Both the position numbers and the translations under genes were made by a program. From positions 2,046,001 through 2,110,000 of the forward strand of contig CP051142.1 of assembly GCA_001592805.2 (NCBI GenBank): a stretch of DNA of 64,000 nucleotides, in the 5' to 3' direction. This DNA is from Peltaster fructicola (taxonomy: Eukaryota; Ascomycota; Dothideomycetes). Below the pieces are notes generated by a model. That model was not told where the DNA came from. It searched no databases and was given only the letters and a program-made list of their open reading frames with translations. This document shows positions 1-10,559 of the stretch, one piece after another; within the stretch, counting starts at the first letter, position 1; the number at the start of each line of letters is the position of its first letter.

Positions 1-889
1 TGGTCGAGTCAAAGGCTGCGGCAACTTGAAGTCATATCCCGATCAGTACATTGATGCTATCATCTTTGGACGCGAGCTCGGCGGCGACGAGGATGAGTAC
101 GTCAGTGAGGAACGCTTCGATAAGATACGCTATTACCTGAAGACTGGTACCTACCCAGCAGGATCAGATCGTGCCGAAAAGTCACGACTCAGAAGTGCAG
201 CCACACACTATCGCCTGGTTCCATCAGCCACTGGAAACGACGAAGACGAGAAGCTCATGCTCAAGGGCAAGGAAGTCATCTCTGATCCGCACAAGCAGTA
301 TGAAATCGCCCGCGCGACTCACATGACGAATCACGGTGGCATCAACAAGACTACCGCTACCATCGCTGATAAGTACCACTGGGTGCGTATCAAAGAGACT
401 GTGTCATTGGCCATTCGCAATTGTACAGAGTGCAAAGACAGCTCAGCTACTAAGCCAGCGTACAGCACACGTGGAAAGGCACAAGACAACAACACATCAA
501 CTCCAAGCGCGCAACGTAGCTCGCCAAAGAGTACACAATCGGCGGCCGCCACAGCAGGAGCCTCTCTGGCACAAGCCGATGTTCACAACGACATCTCACA
601 CCAAGCACATCAACATAGCTTAGCACCAGTAGCCCAGATGCAGTATCCATCATACTCGGATCTGCCAGTTGATCCTCAGATCATGTCTGATCTCAATCAG
701 TGGGAGAACCCAGCCGGCCATGCTCTGCACACTTTGGGCCATCATGCCAGCTCAGATGCTATGCAAATCGATGGAGTGACTGGCGACATTCAGATTGGTG
801 CGAGACCTGGTATTCACGACGAAGACAATGTCAGCGTGAGGCTGCGACAGGAGCTTGAGGCCGAGATGGTCGATCAGCGTAGAGCTTAG
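1..889 (+). CDS. Host protein with integrase-type H2C2 zinc-binding domain (5' partial)
   Basis: The frame is open to the left edge; the first in-frame candidate near position 26 is TTG, not ATG, so the true start lies outside the window. The visible part is about 295 residues. Near residues 95-140 it carries an HHCC zinc-binding module: an H-x3-H pair (ATHMTNHGG), then YHWVRIKETV, then CTEC. This is the fold found at the N-terminus of LTR-retroelement integrases. No integrase core, reverse transcriptase or protease is visible. The module is followed by an unstructured Ser/Thr/Gln/His-rich tail to the TAG stop. A charged N-terminal segment (GRELGGDEDEYVSEE) precedes it. I recall single-copy proteins of this build across filamentous ascomycetes, so I read it as a domesticated host gene, perhaps nucleic-acid binding. 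The role is unknown. Confidence 0.7.
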   Translation, partial: GRVKGCGNLKSYPDQYIDAIIFGRELGGDEDEYVSEERFDKIRYYLKTGTYPAGSDRAEKSRLRSAATHYRLVPSATGNDEDEKLMLKGKEVISDPHKQYEIARATHMTNHGGINKTTATIADKYHWVRIKETVSLAIRNCTECKDSSATKPAYSTRGKAQDNNTSTPSAQRSSPKSTQSAAATAGASLAQADVHNDISHQAHQHSLAPVAQMQYPSYSDLPVDPQIMSDLNQWENPAGHALHTLGHHASSDAMQIDGVTGDIQIGARPGIHDEDNVSVRLRQELEAEMVDQRRA

Positions 890-1213
890 CCAGCTCTATA
901 TTGGAGTGTTCCGTGCGCAGCGTCGAGAGACGGATAGTTCCCTCGTCTTACATGAGCGAGATATCGATAAGACCACGAAAGATCATATCTTTCTCGATCA
1001 ACGAGTATGCAGACGTATCGAGAGCTCTTCTCGTTCAGACCCTTCGCAATGAAGAACCCCACTAGCGCGTGTCCTGCATAACCCTGCCCCACTAGTGTTT
1101 GATGGAGGAAATATTTGATCGCACTTAGGACGACTCACTCTTCTTTAGCATCCCACTTGACCTTGCTATACCGCAGCTCGAATAGCATCTTCTTTCAACC
1201 CGGAATCGTCAAC
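890..1213. promoter_or_regulatory. Intergenic region, promoter and leader of the SHMT gene
   Basis: This stretch separates two genes on the same strand. The last 90 bases before the SHMT ATG are pyrimidine-rich (ctcactcttctttagc and similar), as is common in leaders of highly expressed fungal housekeeping genes. No RNA gene or repeat was seen. Confidence 0.35.
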
Positions 1214-2719
1214 ATGGCTACAAACGGTGCCAATGGATCGCACGGCGCGACTTATGCTCTTTCACAGTCCCACAGAGACTTGATGGAGAAATCGCTGGTA
1301 GAGACCGACCCAACCATTGCTGAGATCATGGCCAAGGAGATCAAGCGTCAGAAGGAGAGCATCTTGCTCATCGCATCCGAGAACGTCACTTCGAAGGCTG
1401 TCTTCGATGCGCTTGGAAGTCCTATGAGCAACAAGTACTCAGAAGGATACCCAGGAGCTCGTGTAAGTGCCGCGAGGCAGCTGTAGCCACCTCATGCTGA
1501 TTATGTGTAGTACTACGGAGGCAACGAACACATTGATGAGATTGAGCTATTGTGCCAGAAGCGTGCACTGGAGACTTTTGGTTGTGACCCAGAGAAATGG
1601 GGTGTCAACGTGCAGTGCTTGTCTGGCTCGCCAGCCAACCTGCAGGTATATCAGGCTATCATGCGTCCTCACGACCGCCTGATGGGCCTCGACCTGCCAC
1701 ACGGCGGTCACTTGAGTCACGGATATCAGACACCAACCAAGAAGATCTCTGCGGTCAGCACATACTTCGAGACGTTCCCATACCGCGTCAACCTTGAGAC
1801 CGGCATCATCGACTACGATCAGCTTGAGCAAAACGCTCTCATGTACAGGCCCAAGGTCATTGTTGCTGGTACTTCAGCATACTGCCGGACGATCGACTAC
1901 AAGCGCTTCCGTGAGATTGCAGACAAGGTTGGCTGCTACCTGATGGTCGATATGGCCCATATCTCAGGCCTCATCGCTGCACGTGTCAACGACAGCCCAT
2001 TCCCATACGCCGATATTGTGACCACTACCACACACAAGTCACTTCGTGGCCCTCGAGGCGCGATGATCTTCTTCCGAAAGGGAGTCAGAAAGACTGAGAC
2101 AAAGGGTGGCAAGGAGATCCAGACACTTTATGATTTGGAAGGACCTATCAACTTCTCCGTCTTCCCTGGCCACCAGGGTGGACCTCACAACCACACCATC
2201 ACGGCACTGGCTGTTGCTCTCAAGCAGGCACAGACTCCAGAGTTCCACCAATACCAAGAGCAGGTTATCAAGAACGCGAAGCAGCTGGAGAAGTCCTTCA
2301 AGGAGCGTGGATACACTCTCGTTACTGGAGGCACTGACAACCACATGGTGTTGCTCGATCTAAAGGCATCAAACACAGGCTTGGACGGCGCACGTGTTGA
2401 GGCTGTCCTCGAGGCTGTCAACATCACCTGCAACAAGAACACAACTCCTCAAGATCGCAGTGCGTTGACTCCTTGCGGTATCCGTATCGGAGCACCAGCC
2501 ATGACCAGCAGAGGCATGAGTGAGCAGGACTTCGACCGTGTTGCTGGATACGTCGACAACTGCATCAAGATTGCTCAAAAGGTGCAGAATGAGCTGCCAA
2601 AGGAAGCCAACAAAGCCAAGGACTTCAAGGCCAAGATCTTCAGTGGCGATGTCGAGGGCGTCAAGGAGCTCAAGAGTGAGATCGCTGCATGGGCAGGTAC
2701 TTTCCCACTTCCATCATGA
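1214..2719 (+). CDS. SHM2: Serine hydroxymethyltransferase, cytosolic type
   Basis: PLP enzyme interconverting serine + tetrahydrofolate and glycine + methylene-tetrahydrofolate, the main entry to one-carbon metabolism. There are two exons: 1214-1462 and 1511-2719, with a 48-bp intron (1463-1510, GTAAGT...TAG). The splice joins SEGYPGAR to [12 protein letters not shown] exactly as in the family. The product is 485 residues, normal for SHMT. The PLP lysine is K259 in [13 protein letters not shown]. Other landmarks are the N-terminal substrate segment around SENVTS, the [10 protein letters not shown] strand and the C-terminal [17 protein letters not shown] block. The chosen ATG gives a short N-terminus ([11 protein letters not shown]) without a clear mitochondrial presequence. 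An in-frame stretch upstream lacks an ATG, so I favour the cytosolic isozyme. It is convergent with the ICT1-like gene. Confidence 0.96.
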
Positions 2720-2897
2720 GCATGAAATGACGGCGCATATTCTCGGCGTTTATGGGTGCAATCTTTGTGTTCAACAACAAAAAGCGATGGAGTTGGTGTG
2801 GAAATTCCAGACTGCGGTCTGGAGGTCAAGCAGACACGAGCTGCAGACACCAAGCGTCGTCAACCAGTCGCTGCTAGGATATAGCTATTGAACGAGA

Positions 2898-3529
2898 TCA
2901 ATCGTCTCCTCTGCCACTGCTTCTGCGAGCAGACTTCTTCTTGCTCTGAAATTCTTTCATACGCCTTCGTCCTGCAGCTTCTTCCTTTTGCAGACGTGCA
3001 ACTTTTTCAAGCTGTTCCGCGCTCGTTTCGCCTGGGACGCTTTCTCGGCCTGCTTCGCGAATGAGGTCGAGCAGCTTTGATCGACACGCCAGAGCATTAT
3101 CAGCCTGATTTCTCGAAGTGTCGTTCTGTATCACAAGATCGCCAGAGCTTCGGGCATGATATCTTGAGGCGAGGATGGGCTCGTGTAGAGGTCTAGGCAC
3201 AAACTTGAGAAGTGATGCGGTGGATAGGCGCAGGGTTGCTTTTGAGGATGTTCTAGCAAAGACGTGAGTGTTGATCTGGCGGGCTCAGCTGTTGCTCACT
3301 TGTTGACCTTTTGTCCACCCGGACCGGACGAGCGACTGAAGCTGACTTCGCAGATCTGTTGTGGTATAGTATCTGGACCCAGGGCTGCGAGCCATTTGCG
3401 AGCCGCGCCCAGCTCTGCTTCGTCAAATGATAATGGTGTCTTGCTAGCATACTGACGTAAGAGCCGTAGTGGTGCTATGAAGGCGTATGGATGCGATCGC
3501 GAGGATACGCGAAACACTGCTGGGTTCAT
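2898..3529 (-). CDS. ICT1: Mitochondrial GGQ peptidyl-tRNA hydrolase / rescue factor (ICT1-Pth4 type)
   Basis: Class-I release-factor-like protein expected to hydrolyse peptidyl-tRNA on stalled mitochondrial ribosomes, as a mitoribosome component or a free factor. The coding exons are 3300-3529 and 2898-3252, and a 47-bp intron (3253-3299) interrupts the conserved block directly after GPGGQKVNK. The catalytic GGQ is at residues 71-73. The C-terminus is strongly basic (KKEE/RRRMKEFQSKKKSARRSSGR), the ribosome-binding tail of the family. Total length is 194 residues, family-typical. An ATG 27 codons upstream (3610) is also in frame. I prefer the ATG at 3529 because it starts a positively charged, acid-poor presequence (MNPAVFRVSSRSHPYAF) typical of mitochondrial import. 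ICT1 and yeast Pth4 are hard to separate here. Confidence 0.85.
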
Positions 3530-4302
3530 CACATTGTTGTGCAAGAAGAGGATTTGTAGCTCGATGTCAAGGTGGATTCTGGTAACGACGGCGTGGTGCC
3601 TCAGGCTCATGTATAGTTAGCGGAGCTCATCATCGAAGACAGGATACAGTCGATCTCAGTGTGGTAGTATCAAGCAAGTCTATCGCTACGTCTCCCAGAC
3701 TAAGTAGAACAGCAAGTTGGTACATCGAATGTCGCTCGAGATTGCTCGCTTCAAAAGAGCCGGTGTCACCACCCAAAGCCTCAACATAGCTGTTAGAGCG
3801 GTGGACGACAACAAGACTTATGGTCCTGACGTTGAGTCTTGGTTCGTGCTCATCGAGAGCCTGGGATGCATTCGTCACATACACCTTAGTGGCGATGCTC
3901 TGAGATGTTGCGATGGCTAGCCTTGGACATATTACATACATGCCAAGTGCCTGTCCCAAGTGCCTGTCCCAAGTGCCTGTCCATCGATTCTCGCTTGTGG
4001 TAAACGAGCTACCTACCATTCGAATACACGCGTTCGATCCCCAGTCAGATTCATGGACTCCGTCTTGTACAGCATCGTGCTAGTCGTCATGTGTAATCAC
4101 TGGTTAGCTCAATGCTACTGTCCAAATGTTGCAATGGCTGCAGCCAACAGGCCCAAAGAGCCCAGGCTCAGAACATGCGTGCGCTTCTAGACAGTGCTTC
4201 GCGGTACAGCAGTATATTTGCGATCCGGCTGCAGCAGTATCAATGCGTGCTGTATGTTTCGAATGATTCGTGGAATGTACTGTGGTGGGCTGCAATATGC
4301 TA
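3530..4302. other. Intergenic region with a small tandem repeat
   Basis: About 770 bases between two minus-strand genes, holding the promoter of the ICT1-like gene and the 3' flank of CUE3. It contains a 13-bp tandem repeat (listed separately). Open frames here have no domain, no good start context and poor amino-acid texture, so no gene is called. Confidence 0.5.
3945..3983. repeat. 13-bp minisatellite, three copies
   Basis: The unit aagtgcctgtccc is repeated three times in tandem, the last copy losing its final bases. It lies about 415 bp upstream of the ICT1-like start. No function is apparent. Confidence 0.85.
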
Positions 4303-6240
4303 TTAAGCACCAGGGAACCCACCTCGAGCCATCTTTCTCGCCCGTTGGTCTCTCCTATTATGGTTTGCTCGACTACCCTTGTTGGCTTCTTTCCGACGCT
4401 GTGCAGCAGCAGTTGCTGCGTCGTTCGCTGGACCGGCAACATTACCGCCACGTCCTCGACCACGGCCACGGGCTCCACCTCTTCCTCGGCTTTGGCCATA
4501 GCTTGTTCCACGACCTCCAGTATCAGAATCTTCAGTATCTGTGCCTCCGCGATATGCTGTGCGAACGAGATCGTTCTGCTTGCCGTCAAATCTTGTGGCT
4601 TCCAGCCCTAGTCTTCGAGCACGCTTCGGATCACGTTGAAGCATAATGGCCCAGCCCTCGATGGCCTCATCAGTCATGCCAGTTTGTGTCTTGAGGGCTG
4701 CACGTTCCTTGCTCCGTCGAGTCTCGGCAGCTCTGCTAAAAGTTTCGGGATCCGTTTGGTGCAAGTGATACAAGATCATGTCGTTCTCGTCAATTGGCAT
4801 TGCAATGGCTGTATCATCGCCGTCATGATGTGCTGCGTCTACAGTTCCGCCAACATCCTCTATATCATAAGTATCGTCTCTCTCATCGTCGTCAGAATCG
4901 AACGCCGCAAGCGCCGCCAATATTGCAGCCTTGTTAGCAGGACCATGCTCGTCAACATCATCGACCTTTTTCCCTATGTGTATCTTCGAAGTATCAACCT
5001 CGAGCCTGTCGAAATCATCGTCATCGAAGACATTGGCTCTGTGAGGGATGAAGGTCTCGGGTATTGGTGGTGTCGATCTCGGAGCCAAATGTTCGACCGC
5101 ATGTCCTCGGTCGGAGTCGTATATGGCAGCCTTTTCGTGTCGGTTCAGTCGAGCGAGATGATCTGGCAGCGAACCTTCGAGGAGATGTGCTGTCACTTGC
5201 TCCACGTCATCGTTGTACTCATCCAAGAGTCGGAGCACGAAGCCAGATCCCAGATCAGGAAAAATGTCTTGAACTTGACTGACCAGTGACATGCGATGTA
5301 TGTGCAAGTCATTGTGATGTGCTGGCATCCTTGCTTTGCCTGTCGATTGTCTAGCACGACTACGCTTTCGTGCAATGCTAGGCTTCTTGTACGTCCGTAA
5401 TGCTTCGACGAGCTTGCTGATGCGACTGGAATCTGATGCGGGTGCTTGGTGTTGCACGATCTTCAACAGGGGTGTGTTTGTGACCAGATCAGCGAGCAAG
5501 GACGGGTCGCTCTCGTTCGAATCAGCCTGTGCCTTCAAGCTATAGAGGTGGTCCGAGAGTGCGGCAAAATTGGCATGCTTACTTCTGACCAGCGAAAGTA
5601 GTCCGAGGTACACCACAATGACCAAGGTCTTCCTAATGGCTAAGCGCTCATCCTTCACATAGGCAATCGTAGCACTTTCTAAAAAGTCAGATCCAGTTAG
5701 AATGAGGGTTGCTAGCTCCTGGCAACTGTACAACAGCGATGTGATGGTGCCGAGCGAGGGATGAGTGTGGCCTTGAGTGCCACCTTCGAGGTCTTGCACT
5801 GTGGAAACCTTCCATTGCTGACAGACTTTCTGTAGCTGACTCGACTCCCAGACTGATGTGAGCAGCTTCGCCAGCTCAGTAGATTTCAGGTGCGCCCTGG
5901 AGAAGTGTGACAAGAATCTGAGATTGGAGAGAAGTTCATGCTGAGGATTTGTAGCGTAGCACTTCTGGACAAGAAGAAAGCAGTTTCGTTTGAGTGCGTC
6001 AGCTGCGGGCGAAGAACCTGTTGCTGGCTTCTCGTCAGCTTTACTCCACTGCTCGTAGTACGACTGCAGGAAGATTGAGAAGCTGTTTGAGTCGATTGCT
6101 GTTCTGAACGCCTTGTCCTCTGCATGTAGATAGGCCTTGGCGAGTATCGTCCAGGCGTCAAGACATTGTTTCCATTCCTCGGCTGGAAATGTGGAGCGAA
6201 TCTCGAGAGGAGGGTAAGGAGCGAACACAGGGAGAGCCAT
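4303..6240 (-). CDS. CUE3: CUE-domain protein, ASCC2/Cue3 (Rqt3) homologue
   Basis: Intronless, 645 residues. The N-terminal 300 residues form an ASCC2-type helical domain starting MALPVFAPYPPLEIRS. A CUE ubiquitin-binding domain lies near residues 317-362 (SQVQDIFPDLGSGFVLRLLDEY region, with the conserved acidic/leucine motif). An acidic linker follows, then a long RGG-rich segment (GRGGARGRGRGRGG) and the hallmark end NHNRRDQRARKMARGGFPGA. In yeast Cue3 belongs to the ribosome-quality-control trigger complex with the helicase Slh1 and Rqt4, and reads ubiquitin placed on stalled ribosomes, chiefly on uS10. The gene is divergent from RPS20, which encodes uS10, across only 356 bp. Length and domain order match fungal relatives. 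Confidence 0.92.
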   Translation of the reverse strand: MALPVFAPYPPLEIRSTFPAEEWKQCLDAWTILAKAYLHAEDKAFRTAIDSNSFSIFLQSYYEQWSKADEKPATGSSPAADALKRNCFLLVQKCYATNPQHELLSNLRFLSHFSRAHLKSTELAKLLTSVWESSQLQKVCQQWKVSTVQDLEGGTQGHTHPSLGTITSLLYSCQELATLILTGSDFLESATIAYVKDERLAIRKTLVIVVYLGLLSLVRSKHANFAALSDHLYSLKAQADSNESDPSLLADLVTNTPLLKIVQHQAPASDSSRISKLVEALRTYKKPSIARKRSRARQSTGKARMPAHHNDLHIHRMSLVSQVQDIFPDLGSGFVLRLLDEYNDDVEQVTAHLLEGSLPDHLARLNRHEKAAIYDSDRGHAVEHLAPRSTPPIPETFIPHRANVFDDDDFDRLEVDTSKIHIGKKVDDVDEHGPANKAAILAALAAFDSDDDERDDTYDIEDVGGTVDAAHHDGDDTAIAMPIDENDMILYHLHQTDPETFSRAAETRRSKERAALKTQTGMTDEAIEGWAIMLQRDPKRARRLGLEATRFDGKQNDLVRTAYRGGTDTEDSDTGGRGTSYGQSRGRGGARGRGRGRGGNVAGPANDAATAAAQRRKEANKGSRANHNRRDQRARKMARGGFPGA

Positions 6241-6596
6241 CGTGAGGAATCGATCAGCCTCAGCGAGGCACGTAGCACATCTTGTAAAACATGGATGCCT
6301 GGTAGTAGTACATCATAGACGATGTCCTAGTGTGAAATGTCGCCCGGCCGAAATTCGGGGCACTCTTTCTCGAGACTAGCGCATCGCAATCTTGGCTTTG
6401 AATTTGACCACACTCACGACCACGATAAGACTATTCTCTTGCTTCACCGATCATCACTTTACCGTGTCATCCAGAGACCGAGGTATGTAAACAGAGTGTT
6501 ACACGCGACTGCGCGACTCTGACGATATACGACAGTCGTGTTCGGACCTTCGCTTACCTTCAACCAATCTCCAACTTCAATCCAATTTCTGCCAAA
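6241..6596. promoter_or_regulatory. Shared divergent promoter of CUE3 and RPS20
   Basis: 356 bp between the start codons of two oppositely transcribed genes. The RPS20-proximal half is pyrimidine-rich and contains an unused GT donor-like site near 6483 (GTATGT), so a 5' UTR intron is possible but unproven. No other element was recognised. Confidence 0.5.
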
Positions 6597-6999
6597 ATGT
6601 CTTACAACGACGCAAAGAAGGGATCTCAGATCGATGCACCAAAGATCCACAAGATCCGCATCACACTGACCAGCCGCAAGGTTCAGTCTCTGGAGAAGGT
6701 GTGCAGCGAGCTCATCGACCGTGCCAAGAGCAAGGACTTGCGTGTCAAGGGCCCAGTTCGTCTGCCAACCAAGAACCTCAAGATCAGCACCCGTAAGACT
6801 CCTTGTGGTGAGGGATCCAAGACATGGGACATGTACGAGATGAGGTATGTCATACGCAGGCTATATGAGGGAATACCACGCTGACAACAGCAGAATTCAC
6901 AAGCGTCTGATCGACCTGAACGCACCAACTGAGGTCGTGAAGCAGATCATCATCAACATTGAGGCTGGTGTCGAGGTCGAAGTCACTATCGCTGCATAG
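6597..6999 (+). CDS. RPS20: 40S ribosomal protein uS10 (Rps20)
   Basis: Small-subunit protein of the 40S head. Exons are 6597-6844 and 6894-6999, separated by a 49-bp intron (6845-6893). The splice restores [13 protein letters not shown], the conserved block of the family. The product is 117 residues against about 120 in yeast. Conserved segments are [19 protein letters not shown] and [15 protein letters not shown]. Two lysines (K7, K8) stand in the flexible N-terminal tail, where the yeast ligase Hel2 ubiquitinates uS10 (K6/K8). That ubiquitin is the signal read by the complex containing the divergently encoded Cue3. Confidence 0.97.
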
Positions 7000-7269
7000 A
7001 GTTCTTCACATAGTCAATGTGTATACAGCAAATGGTCGCGACAAACTCCATATATGTTAACACTTCATTGTCCCGCACCATTCAATGTTATGAGCAAGAC
7101 GGTACAGCCGTGATCTCTGTAGTAGAATTGAGGCTCGCTGACCACTCGTCTCGACCATCAGCACATCAGCACAACACACGAGATGAATCAGGACTATTGT
7201 AGCATTACTCTCTATCATTCAAATGGTATCTATCGCTGCACAGGAACTAATACACGTGATCGACATCGA
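7000..7269. terminator. Convergent 3' region of RPS20 and the nitrate transporter gene
   Basis: 270 bp between two stop codons facing each other; it must hold both 3' UTRs. No defined signal can be assigned. Confidence 0.3.
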
Positions 7270-8873
7270 TCAACGACCACCAATCTGTCCTCGAGGGACT
7301 GGTGGAATCCAGCAGATTGCCAGGTTGACTGCCATAGCGATGACACCAATGATCCAGATGGTTCGTCCGTAGTGTGCTGTGCCGATGTATCTGAAGATGA
7401 TGGCAAACACAATACCACCCAAGTTACCACTGGCACCCGTGAAACCTGAGACGACACCGTTTGCGTATGGGTGAACGTGAGGGACGACGGAAAAGACTAG
7501 ACCATTGGCACCTTCAAGGAAGAAGGCCATGCCAATACCGACCAAGCAGACGAAGGTGGAAAGCTGGTGAGGATCCGTGACACCCCAGGCGACGAGGAAT
7601 GCTCCCATGAGAACGCCATAGGTGTGGAGCAGAACCTTCTTGCCCCAGACGCTGCCAGTGTAGTGGTAGACAATATCGCCAACAACACCGCCGAGTGGTC
7701 GCCAGACGACGTTCATGAGACCGAACATGGCTGCCCAGTTGCCAGCGCCTTGAAGGTCCAGTGTTCCCTTGAAGTTGGCGCCGTAGTAGTTGCCGAGAAT
7801 GCTGTTGATAGACAGCTCAGCACCGAATGTACAGAAGTAGCATGCGCCCATGACCAGGGTCTGTGGCGAGAACATCACTCGTGCGACCTCCTTGAAGGAT
7901 GGCTTTTGGACAACCTCTCCGCGAGCAGTGTCAACCATCTGCTGCTCTCCCATCTGCACCTCATGATCGCCAAAGACACCTCGAGAGGAATCGAGCTTCT
8001 TCTCTTCGTCGATGATATCTGGTTGGGAGGTGCTGCCGGCTTCCGACGTCTTCTCTGTAACTTGGCCAGGAACATCAACGATTGTGCCCTGTACACCGTG
8101 GGCGCGAAGGTTGTTCTCGGCGGCCTGCATACGGTCTGACCACTTGCCAGTTGGAGTATCTGGGCAAAGTACAACCAGAAGGATTGCAATCGTGACAATG
8201 AGGATGCCAGGGACGACGAAAGACACACGCCATGCCTTGGATGATGATAGACCCCGGCCATTCATGAGCGAATTGTATACTGCAGGCATAACGAAGTAGG
8301 TGATACCGCCACCAGCGTTACCAAATCCAGCGGTGAGCGAGTTTGCAGTGCCAACAATGTTCTTGTCGTAGAATCCGGTAGTCCATACCTGGCATGGCAC
8401 GAAGCTGCCTCCAAGAATACCAATGAAGAAACGCAGGGCATACAGCTGACTGACAGTGTAGCAAGTTCCTGACAAGAATGTTGGGATGGCTCCAATCAAT
8501 AGGCAACCAGCAAAGGTGTATCGGGGACCAAATCGGTCACAAGCAGGACCGGCGACGAGACGGACGAGGAGAGTCGCAACCAGAGCGATGATGTTGGAGT
8601 TCAGGACTTCTGGAGTACCCGCTCCAATGTCGCCTGCAATGACATCTGCGAGGAGTGGTGGGAAGGCATACCTGCAAGCAATGAGTCTGTAGCCAGGACG
8701 GTCGACGAAGACACCTACCATGATAAGAAAGCGATCATGAATCCGAACCATGAGAAGAAGAAGACTCGTCCATAGACGTTGAACGGGTTGAGCAATGGAA
8801 TCGATCGTGCCTTTTTGTTGATTGGGTTGAGTTCAGGCGCTCTGAAGAGCACCATTGGGTTGAAGCCGACCAT
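7270..8873 (-). CDS. nrtA: High-affinity nitrate/nitrite transporter (NrtA/CrnA family, MFS)
   Basis: Proton-coupled nitrate importer of the plasma membrane. Exons are 8719-8873 and 7270-8671. The 47-bp intron (8672-8718) joins FMIAFLSW to [11 protein letters not shown] as in the family. The 518-residue protein has 12 predicted membrane helices and the long central cytosolic loop (about residues 225-310) typical of fungal NrtA. Both nitrate signatures are present: [13 protein letters not shown] near 166-178 and [12 protein letters not shown] near 460-471. The two substrate-binding arginines appear as R89 (LLVRLVAG) and R376 ([10 protein letters not shown]). Unlike classic crnA-niiA-niaD clusters, its neighbours are RPS20 and a cell-surface gene. 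The upstream region carries several GATA motifs. Confidence 0.95.
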
Positions 8874-10559
8874 GATGGCGGTTGTGTCTGTTGTATGGCT
8901 TGTCTGCTCACTTCAACGAAGAAGTCGAAACTGGACAAGAACAAGGGAGGAGTGATGATGTTCTGAACGACTGAACAACCGATCTTTATCACCTCTCGTC
9001 ATGGCATGGCAGCCATGCAGTAATTGCTTCTCCGGGATACGCATCGTACCAATCGTGTGCACGCGTCTATCTAGAAGCAGTTCCGAGGGAGTAGCCTGCA
9101 GACCTATTGCTGGAGGTCCCTTAAAGTCAAACACTACCCGTTGGGACGGGCTGGAAGGCTAGTGGTCTGCCACGAGTCTAAGACAAAAGATAAGGGACAG
9201 ATTAGGTTGCTATCTTGGCATAAGAAGTTGAAGTGTCGGCCAAGCCTAGATCTGTTGAAGACCGCCAGTGGCTGACGCACGGGAAATCGACAGTGTCTTT
9301 GACGAATCTATTATGTTAGGCATGGAGAGTGCGCAGTGTTCTGGTCGAGGCAGAGGGAGCGCAAGCTGATCGCCGCAGAGATCCACCACAGTGAACACAG
9401 AGCTCGAGTGAGAACGCTTGGCTGATGCCATGTCTGCTTTGTCTGAATACCGACCCGGGATGTTGGTGGTTGTCTGTTCGATGATCAGAGATCGATTTAC
9501 TCGATTGTCTAGATCTCGAGAGACCTCAGTGTGCTCCTGAGTGGTTTGGCAGTCAAGCCTTTGACGCAGCTGTGCCTTGTCTCTCTGCTATTTTGCAGGG
9601 TATGCTTATCAGTGGACCCAGGATTTGGTGGCTCAGGATTGGCGAAAACGATTCTCTGTTTATCTAGCCGAAAGTTAGTGGACCTCTACAGGTGCTGAAG
9701 GCGTTTGGAGATATGCAGGACGTCTTCGCTCGTATGACGAGTATTGGAAGCACCTTTTCCGTGGATATGCTTCTCTTCTTCCTCGCAGTCTGGCCAGATG
9801 ATGGCGGCTCATGCCAAGGCGTTCAATCTCAAATGTGCTGCATACACAACACAGCATTACGCAGTAGGGCTGCAGGAGATTGCGTAGACTCGCACGTGGA
9901 GATTTCGTGGTGGTCGTGCGTTCGGACTAGGTAATCTCGAGTTTGTTCTCCTGCTCGCTGATCTGGATGGCTGGTACGTTGAAGATAAGAAATTCTGCTT
10001 TTGAACTAGGGCAGAACGGCCCGTAGATGCTTATTTCGGGACTTCTTGGAATCGCTGACGCAGCCGCCGAGCTGTGCTACTACCTTCTTGTCTCTGTGCT
10101 TACATGATGCTTTGCGATCGGCTGGCTGGCATACTGTCATCGTCTCGGTCCTCACTTTTCGAACTGCAATGCATGCGCGTGTCCAGGGCTGGTCAGCTGG
10201 CCGAGATGATCGCTGACGCCAGATATGCCACACGCAAGCTGCGACGTTCACTGGCAGCATTCTACGTTGCAGCCACGATATGCGACTCTGTACCATCCAT
10301 TGTGCTGAGATGATGTAGAACACTTGCGACGGTTCATTCGCAGAGCGCTTACATTCCAAGGGATTGTTACGATATGTAAGTAGTGGATGTTTTCATTCCA
10401 GCATTCCAAGCATTCATGTGTACGAATGCCTCCTGTCTACCCAGAAACCTGCTCCCGGTTGTCAGGACTACAGCTGCACTCATCGCGTGTCGTTCCAATC
10501 TTCTGGTTGTGAGACCAAGAACCCCATCTCATCGTCTTGTAAGAGCAACACGTATCGCA
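8874..10559. other. 1.7-kb divergent intergenic region (nitrate transporter / cell-surface gene)
   Basis: Both start codons face away from this region, so it holds two promoters. GATA-type motifs cluster on the transporter side. Open frames inside are short and unlike proteins. No repeat or RNA gene was seen. Confidence 0.5.
8986..9216. promoter_or_regulatory. GATA motifs upstream of the nitrate transporter
   Basis: TTATCA at 8986-8991 (reverse of TGATAA), AGATAA at 9188-9193 and TATCTT at 9211-9216 lie 110-345 bp upstream of the ATG. A further TTATCT is at 9660-9665. These match the HGATAR core bound by AreA/NIT2 nitrogen regulators. No good NirA-type CTCCGHGG site was found by eye. GATA cores are common by chance, so only the setting makes them suggestive. 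Confidence 0.35.

Noticed and set aside
4025-4115. tRNA-like words (cgttcgatcccc, ggttagctc)
   Set aside because: The T-stem does not pair, and the A-box-like word lies on the wrong side; no cloverleaf can be drawn on either strand.
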